Origin: Nocardioides sp. QY071 | GTDB lineage: Bacteria; Actinomycetota; Actinomycetes; Propionibacteriales; Nocardioidaceae | Assembly (NCBI RefSeq): GCF_029961765.1 | Contig: NZ_CP124681.1 | Coordinates: forward strand, 4,216,001-4,280,000 | Reading direction: 5' to 3' | DNA length: 64,000 nucleotides | Part shown: positions 57,702 to 64,000 of the stretch, piece by piece | Layout: every line of letters begins with the position of its first letter | How positions within the stretch are numbered: the first letter of the stretch is position 1 | Position numbers and translations under genes: made by a program | Notes under the pieces: model-generated | Database searches by the model: none | Told to the model about the DNA's origin: nothing | Seen by the model: the letters and a program-made list of their open reading frames with translations, nothing else

Positions 57702-59039
57702 ATGCAGGGACGTTCGCTCGACGGGCCGGGAGGCGGCCGGCTGGTCGCGGTGCTGCTGTCGCTCGGGGCCGCATTGCTCGCCTGCCTCGTCGTCACCAGC
57801 CCAGCGGTGGCCGCGACGGTGCCGGGCGCTCCGACCGGCTTGGTCGTCACCCCCGGGGACGGCGTGGTCGACCTGTCGTGGACCGCACCGGCCTCCGATG
57901 GAGGCTCGGCCATCACGGGCTACCGGGTCGACGTGTCGACCGACGGTGGCGCCCACTGGGCGACCATCGGCACGACGGGCGACGCGAGCACGACGGCGCA
58001 CTCCTCAGGCGTCATGAACAACGTCAGCTACCTGGTGCGCATCGCCGCGGTCAACGCCGTCGGCACCGGACCCGAGTCCGCCGCGTCCGCACCCTTCATC
58101 CCGTCGCCGCTGCCGGCGCCGCCCACCGACGTCTCCGGCGCGGTCTGGCCCGCTCCGGACGGCGAGGTGTTCGTGACCTGGACGCCCTCGCCGGCCCCCA
58201 GCGGCCGGACGCTGGCGAGCTTCCTCGTCCAGTGGTCGAGCAACGGCGGAAGCAGCTGGTCCGCGCCTGTCCCCACCGGCTCGGCGGGCGCCGCCTTCCT
58301 CGTGACGCAACTGCCCAAGGGGGCGACCTACCTCTTCCGGGTGGCGGCGAAGACCGACGGCGGTGTGGTCGGGACGTACTCGGTCCCCTCGGCACCGGTC
58401 CTCGTGCCGGCGGATCCGGTCATCGTGCCGCCGACGACACCCACCAACGTCGTCGGCATCCCCGACAACACGGCGGTGCACCTCACCTGGACCGCATCGA
58501 CCGCCAGCGGCGGCGCGCAGATCAGCTTCTACACCATCGAGTGGTCGCTCGACGGCGTCACCTGGCCGGGCCACCTCGACAGCACCGGGAGCGCATCGCC
58601 GTCCTTCACCGTGACGAACCTGGCCAACGGCGTCGCGTACCGCTTCCGGGTCCAGGCCCACGACAACGGTGGCGCGGTGGGTGACTTCTCCGCCCCCTCG
58701 GCTCCCGTCGTCCCGGGCTCCGCTCCCGGCACCCCTCCGGGCGGCCCGGCGCCCGCCACCAGCCTCACCCTGACCGCGACGCCGCACGCGGTGACGCGCG
58801 GCCGCAAGGTCACCCTGTCCGGCACGATCAGCCCGGCGACCAACGGCGTACCCGTCAGCCTCCAGGTCTGGCGACACGGGTCCTGGACGACCCTCCGCGC
58901 CTCGATCGCCCAGTCCGGCTTCCGGTTCCGGCTCAAGGAGCGCAAGGTCGGCAGGCTCCGCTACCGCGTCGTGGCGGCCGCGACGGCGACGACCCTGGCC
59001 AGCACCTCGCCGGTGGTGAAGGTGAGGGTCCGGGACTGA
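57702..59039 (+). CDS. Secreted protein with three fibronectin type III domains
   Basis: 445 residues. A signal peptide (LVAVLLSLGAALLACLVVTSPAVAA) is followed by three FN3 domains (~40-130, ~135-230, ~240-340; each with a DxxTYxFRVAA-type signature such as NNVSYLVRIAAVNAVG, GATYLFRVAAKT, NGVAYRFRVQAHDNG), a Gly/Pro linker and a C-terminal Ig-like domain (~350-445). No anchor sequence is seen. FN3 repeats in actinobacteria are often on extracellular enzymes, but no catalytic domain is attached here, so it is likely an adhesion or matrix protein. Confidence 0.82.
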   Translation: MQGRSLDGPGGGRLVAVLLSLGAALLACLVVTSPAVAATVPGAPTGLVVTPGDGVVDLSWTAPASDGGSAITGYRVDVSTDGGAHWATIGTTGDASTTAHSSGVMNNVSYLVRIAAVNAVGTGPESAASAPFIPSPLPAPPTDVSGAVWPAPDGEVFVTWTPSPAPSGRTLASFLVQWSSNGGSSWSAPVPTGSAGAAFLVTQLPKGATYLFRVAAKTDGGVVGTYSVPSAPVLVPADPVIVPPTTPTNVVGIPDNTAVHLTWTASTASGGAQISFYTIEWSLDGVTWPGHLDSTGSASPSFTVTNLANGVAYRFRVQAHDNGGAVGDFSAPSAPVVPGSAPGTPPGGPAPATSLTLTATPHAVTRGRKVTLSGTISPATNGVPVSLQVWRHGSWTTLRASIAQSGFRFRLKERKVGRLRYRVVAAATATTLASTSPVVKVRVRD

Positions 59040-59046
59040 CAGCCCG

Positions 59047-60135
59047 TCAGGCCCGGCCCATCTCCTCGCGCAAGGCACCGAGGAATGCGTCGACGTCGTC
59101 CTCGGTCGTGTCGAACGAGCACATCCAGCGCACGTCGCCGGCGGCCTCGTCCCAGAAGTAGAAGCGGTGGCGCTCCATCAGCCGGCGGCTGACGTCGTGG
59201 GGCAGCCAGGCGAAGACGCCGTTGGCCTGCACCGGGTAGAGCAGCTCGACCCCGTCGATCTCGCGCACACCGGCCGCGAGGCGCTGCGCCATGGCGTTGG
59301 CGTGGCCGGCCAGGCGCAACCAGAGCCCGTCGGCGAGCAGCGCCTCGAACTGCACGGAGACGAAGCGCATCTTGCTGGCCAGCTGCATCGACAGCTTGCG
59401 CAGGTGCTTGAGGTGGCTCACGCCGTCGGGGTTGAGGATGACGACGGCCTCGCCGGCGAGGGCACCGTTCTTGGTGGCGCCGAAGGAGAGCACGTCGACG
59501 CCGGCGTCGGAGGTGAACGACCGCAGCGGTACGTCGAGCGCGGCCGCGGCGTTCGCGAGCCGCGCGCCGTCCAGGTGCAGGCGCATCCCGAGTCCGTGGG
59601 CGTGCTCGGCGAGCGCGCGCACCTCGTCGGGCGTGTAGAGCGTGCCGAGCTCGGTTGACTGGGTGATCGAGACGACCTGCGGCATGGCCCGGTGCTCGTC
59701 GTCGAAGCCCCAGGCGTGCTTGTCGACCAGCGCGGGGGTGAGCTTGCCGTCGGGGGTGGCGACGGGGTGCAGCTTGAGGCCGCCCATCCGCTCGGGGGCG
59801 CCGCCCTCGTCGACGTTGATGTGGGCGGTCTCGGCGCAGATCACCGCGCCCCAGCGGTCGGTGAGCGCCTGGAGACCGACGACATTGGCGCCGGTGCCGT
59901 TGAAGACGGGGTACGCCTCGACGCCGTCGCCGAACAGCCCCGCCATGATCACCTGCAGGTGCTCGGTGTAGGCGTCCTCGCCGTACGACACCTGGTGGCC
60001 GCCGTTGGCCAGCGCGATCGCGGCCAGCACCTCGGGGTGCACGCCCGCGTAGTTGTCGCTGGCGAACTGGCGGGCCTCGGGGTCGTGTCGCCGGTGCGCA
60101 GCCGTCGAGGTGGTCAGGGTCGCGGCGTCAGCCAC
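59047..60135 (-). CDS. Threonine aldolase / beta-eliminating lyase family PLP enzyme
   Basis: 362 residues. The fold-type I pattern of low-specificity threonine aldolase: FASDNYAGVHPEVLAAIALANGGH at the N-terminus, VFNGTGANVVGLQALTDRWGAVICAETAHINVDEGG, LHLDGARLANAAA and the PLP Lys in SFGATKNGALAGEAVV. It should cleave threonine to glycine and acetaldehyde, or act on a related beta-hydroxy amino acid. GTG 60135 chosen for GGAGA upstream; it overlaps the end of the SDR gene by 22 bases. It is the last of three genes. Confidence 0.85.
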   Translation of the reverse strand: MADAATLTTSTAAHRRHDPEARQFASDNYAGVHPEVLAAIALANGGHQVSYGEDAYTEHLQVIMAGLFGDGVEAYPVFNGTGANVVGLQALTDRWGAVICAETAHINVDEGGAPERMGGLKLHPVATPDGKLTPALVDKHAWGFDDEHRAMPQVVSITQSTELGTLYTPDEVRALAEHAHGLGMRLHLDGARLANAAAALDVPLRSFTSDAGVDVLSFGATKNGALAGEAVVILNPDGVSHLKHLRKLSMQLASKMRFVSVQFEALLADGLWLRLAGHANAMAQRLAAGVREIDGVELLYPVQANGVFAWLPHDVSRRLMERHRFYFWDEAAGDVRWMCSFDTTEDDVDAFLGALREEMGRA

Positions 60136-60794
60136 AGTCGCTCTCCGTTCAGCTCGGCGCTCGGCCGGTCCCACAGACCGGCGATCGTCTCGGCCAGGTC
60201 GTCGACGTGGGTGAAGCCGGCGAACGCGGCGTCCGGGCGGGCGGCGCGCATCGCGTCGTCGAGGAGGGCCTTGACCACCAGGATCGTAGCGGCGGCGTCC
60301 CCGTCGGCCCGGGCGAAGGCGTGGCCCAGGGCGAGGGTCCAGGCCTCGGCGGCAGCCTTGGCGGCGGCGTACGACGCGTTGCCCGCGGTCGGCTGCCCGG
60401 CGCCGGCGGCGCTGACCACCACGAACCGGCCTCCCGACTCCACCAGCGCCTCCTGCGCCGCCAGGGAGGTGTGCTGCAGGGTGCGGACCAGGAGCGGCTC
60501 GAGCACCGCCCAGTGGTCCAGCGCCTCGGCCGTCAGGCCCTTGCCGCCGCGCCAGCCGCCGACGAGGTGCACGACGCCGTCGAGCCGGCCGTGGACGGCC
60601 ACGACGTCGTCGATCCAGGACCGGGTCGCGTCCGGGTCGAGCAGGTCGACCACGCTGGCCTCGGCCTCCAGGCCGTCGAGACGGGTCGGGTCGGCGTCGG
60701 CAGCAGCGATGAGGACGCCGTCGGCCGCGAGCCGGCGTACGACGGCGCGACCGGCCGGGCCGCCGGCACCGGCGACCGCGATGACCCGGGTCAT
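60114..60794 (-). CDS. SDR family oxidoreductase (DUF6421-associated)
   Basis: 226 residues. The N-terminal NAD(P) motif is AVAGAGGPAGRAVVRRL, followed by ADADPTRLDGLEAEASVVDLLDPDAT, the catalytic Ser in VVVSAAGAGQ and the Tyr/Lys in NASYAAAKAAAEAW. The glycine motif lacks the classical TGxxxGxG spacing. In streptomycetes a similar SDR lies between a DUF6421 gene and a threonine aldolase, as recalled. The ATG overlaps the upstream stop by 4 bases (ATGA). Confidence 0.82.
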   Translation of the reverse strand: MTRVIAVAGAGGPAGRAVVRRLAADGVLIAAADADPTRLDGLEAEASVVDLLDPDATRSWIDDVVAVHGRLDGVVHLVGGWRGGKGLTAEALDHWAVLEPLLVRTLQHTSLAAQEALVESGGRFVVVSAAGAGQPTAGNASYAAAKAAAEAWTLALGHAFARADGDAAATILVVKALLDDAMRAARPDAAFAGFTHVDDLAETIAGLWDRPSAELNGERLWLTPRP

Positions 60795-62164
60795 GCGGCG
60801 GCGGTGATGCCGCGGGTCTCCGCGATCACGTTCTTGAGCTTCTTGGCCAGGGCCTCGAAGAACATGCTCAGCGGGAACTCGTCGGCCAGCACGTCGTCGA
60901 CCAGCTCGCGCGGCTGCTTGGAGAAGTCGAGCGCGTCGGCGCCGCGGGCCCACTTGGAGGCCGGGTGCGGCGCGAGGTAGCGGCTGACCAGCTCGTAGGC
61001 GGCCTGCCAGTGCACGATCTTCGGGCGGTCGATGCCGTCGCGGTAGAGCTGCTCGATCTCGGCGCACAGCGCGTTGGTGACCTGGGGCGCGAGGTCCCAG
61101 TCGATGCGCAGCTTGTTGTCGGTCCAGCGGATCGCGTCGTGCTTGTGCAGGTAGGCGAACAGCAGCTGGCCGCCGAGGCCGTCGTAGTTGCGGGTGCGCT
61201 CGCCGGTGACCGGGAACCGGAACATCCGGTCGAGCAGGATCGCGTGCTGCGCGTCGGCGGCGACCTCGTTGCCCTCCGCCTCGAGCTCGACGGCCGCCTT
61301 GAACGCGGTCAGGTCGCAGCGCAGCTCCTCCAGGCCGTACATCCAGAACGGCTGGCGCTGCTTGATCATGAACGGGTCGAACGGCAGGTCGCCGTGGCTG
61401 TGCGCGCGGTCGTGGATCATGTCCCAGAGCACGAAGGCGTCCTGGCTGCGCTGCTGGTCCTCGAGCAGGCCGCGGACCTCGTCGGGGAGCTCGACGCCGA
61501 GCAGGTCGACGGCGGCGGTGCCGACACGGCGGAAGCGGGCGGCCTCGCGGTCGCAGAAGATGCCGCCCCAGCTGAACCGCTCGGGCACCTCGCGCACTGC
61601 GACGGTCTCGGGGAAGAGCACCGCCGAGTTGGTGTCGTAGCCGCTGGTGAAGTCCTCGAACGCGATGCCGCAGAACAGCGGGTTGTCGTAGCGGGTGGCC
61701 TCGAGGTCGGCGAGCCACTCGGGCCACACCATCCGGAAGACGACGGCCTCGAGGTTGCGGTTCGGGTTGCCGTTCTGGGTGTACATCGGGAACACGACGA
61801 GGTGCTGGCGGCCGTCGATCCGCTCGGCGGCGGGCTGGAAGGCCAGCAGCGAGTCGAGGAAGTCCGGTACGCCGAAGCCCGCGTCGGCCCAGCGGCGCAG
61901 GTCGGCGACGAGTGCACGGTGGTAGGCCGCGTCGTGCGGCAGCAGCGGCGAGAGCGCCTCGACGGCCTCCACGACGCGGGTCACCGCGGCGGCGACGGTC
62001 TCGCGGGACGGGGCGCTGTCGGCGGCGAGGTCGACGGAGCCGTCGGCGAGCTGCCAGGTGCGGACCTGCTCGACGGCGCCCTTCAGCGCGTGCCAGGACG
62101 GATCCGCCACCACGGCGTCATCACCGGTGTCGATGCGGTCAGCGAGCGAGAGAACGTCCGTCAT
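60791..62164 (-). CDS. DUF6421 family protein
   Basis: 457 residues. Function unknown; the family is restricted to actinobacteria. The central segment is the most conserved-looking, with MIHDRAHSHGDLPFDPF (residues ~249-265; H251, H255 and H257 could bind metal) and EELRCDLTAF. The N-terminal half is helical with a PMYTQNGNPNRNLEAVVFRMVW segment. It heads an operon with an SDR and a PLP aldolase-type enzyme, overlapped by 4 bases. The role may be oxidation of an amino-acid-like substrate; this is inference. Confidence 0.8.
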   Translation of the reverse strand: MTDVLSLADRIDTGDDAVVADPSWHALKGAVEQVRTWQLADGSVDLAADSAPSRETVAAAVTRVVEAVEALSPLLPHDAAYHRALVADLRRWADAGFGVPDFLDSLLAFQPAAERIDGRQHLVVFPMYTQNGNPNRNLEAVVFRMVWPEWLADLEATRYDNPLFCGIAFEDFTSGYDTNSAVLFPETVAVREVPERFSWGGIFCDREAARFRRVGTAAVDLLGVELPDEVRGLLEDQQRSQDAFVLWDMIHDRAHSHGDLPFDPFMIKQRQPFWMYGLEELRCDLTAFKAAVELEAEGNEVAADAQHAILLDRMFRFPVTGERTRNYDGLGGQLLFAYLHKHDAIRWTDNKLRIDWDLAPQVTNALCAEIEQLYRDGIDRPKIVHWQAAYELVSRYLAPHPASKWARGADALDFSKQPRELVDDVLADEFPLSMFFEALAKKLKNVIAETRGITAAA

Positions 62165-62197
62165 GAGACCTATTGAACAGGAGATCTTCCTGTTCGA

Positions 62198-63378
<1,181 letters not shown>

Positions 63379-63379
<1 letters not shown>

Positions 63380-64000
63380 CACAGCTCCGTCCAGTCCAGC
63401 ACGACCTTGCCGACCCCGGCGGACGCCGCGATCTCGAATCCCCGCTCCCAGTCCCGCGCGGGCAGGCGGTCGGAGATGACCGACCCGATCGCCGTACGCA
63501 GCGTGCTGCTCGACTGCAGCATCGCCCCCATGGCGTTCCAGGTCTCGAACATCTCGCGACCGTAGATCCCCTTGAGGGTCAGCATGTGGGTGACGACCTT
63601 GCCCCAGTCGATCGCGAACGGCGCACTGGGCAGGCCGAGCATGGCGATCCGGCCACCGTGGTTCATGTTGTCGATCATCTGCGGCAGCGCCGACGGGGCG
63701 CCACTCATCTCGAAGCCGATGTCGAAGCCCTCACGCATGTGCAGGGCCTGCTGTACGTCGGCCACGGACCCGGTCGACACGTCGACGACCGCGTCCGCGC
63801 CCATGCCCCGGGCCAGCTCGAGGCGGGCGGGGCTGACGTCGGTGCCGACGACGTACCGCGCGCCGACGTGGCGGGCGATCGCGATGGCCATCAGCCCGAT
63901 CGGGCCGCAGCCCGTGACGAGCACGTCCTCGCCGACGAGCGGGAACGCGAGCGCGGTGTGCACGGCGTTGCCGAGCGGGTCGAAGATCGCGCCGAGGTCG
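63379..64000 (-). CDS. tdh: L-threonine 3-dehydrogenase (5' partial)
   Basis: Zinc-dependent MDR dehydrogenase; 206 residues plus stop are in the window and the frame is open to base 64000, so the N-terminal catalytic domain lies outside. Segment AIFDPLGNAVHTALAFPLVGEDVLVTGCGPIGLMAIAIARHVGA matches Tdh, including the Rossmann GxGPxG. Substrate-family block FEMSGAPSALPQMIDNMNHGGRIAMLGLP follows. With kbl it converts threonine via 2-amino-3-ketobutyrate to glycine and acetyl-CoA. Confidence 0.92.

Overview
The window looks like chromosome from a high-GC mycothiol-producing actinobacterium, most likely Nocardioides or a close relative in Nocardioidaceae. The reasons are the very high GC content, many GTG starts, Mca and MshB (mycothiol enzymes), PaaX, KstR-like and DUF222/HNH elements, and about ten genes whose start codon lies 6-7 bases after a TANNNT box (leaderless transcripts). 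No rRNA, tRNA, CRISPR array, insertion sequence or prophage was seen.

Region 1 (1-19789) is a catabolic cluster for an aromatic, probably nitrogen-containing, compound. A plus-strand run (partial SDR, flavin monooxygenase, phytoene-desaturase-like oxidoreductase) converges on a minus-strand trio (shortened FAH-fold protein, cupin, RidA). Divergent from the trio runs an operon of FAH hydrolase, TesB-type thioesterase, aryl-CoA ligase, a 791-residue monooxygenase/OYE fusion of the salicylyl-CoA 5-hydroxylase / 2-aminobenzoyl-CoA monooxygenase-reductase type, a hotdog thioesterase and a PaaX regulator. A RutA-like flavin monooxygenase with its flavin reductase and an AraC-type regulator follow. 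The region closes with a cyclase-family hydrolase (the isatin hydrolase / kynurenine formamidase superfamily) and a two-subunit 2-oxoacid:ferredoxin oxidoreductase. My reading, which is inference, is indole/isatin to isatinate, then to anthraniloyl-CoA, dearomatisation, enamine hydrolysis and ring opening.

Region 2 (19800-34300) is mixed housekeeping and accessory DNA: esterase, enoyl-CoA hydratase, thioesterase, a small membrane protein plus HTH pair behind two matching 17-bp palindromes, secreted Ig-like protein, MpaB-type oxygenase, GAF-GGDEF cyclase, TetR, LysE, mca, greA, AI-2E-family permease, cystathionine gamma-synthase and a Doc-type toxin-antitoxin pair.

Region 3 (34300-53900) holds a DUF5995 protein, msrA, cupin, an ABC1 kinase, VOC, PNPOx-like and TauE genes, a WXG100-like/DUF1023 hydrolase/lipoprotein operon, a tightly overlapped MoxR-OsmC-VWA operon, a class III nucleotidyl cyclase, a thiolase (Ltp)-DUF35 pair behind a KstR-like box, a degenerate 2H-phosphoesterase-like protein, a VanW protein and mshB.

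Region 4 (53900-64000) has a DUF222/HNH endonuclease gene followed by about 1.1 kb of six tandem repeats, two proteins of unknown role (one with fibronectin III domains), a DUF6421-SDR-threonine-aldolase operon of unknown purpose, and kbl-tdh for threonine catabolism, with tdh cut by the window end.
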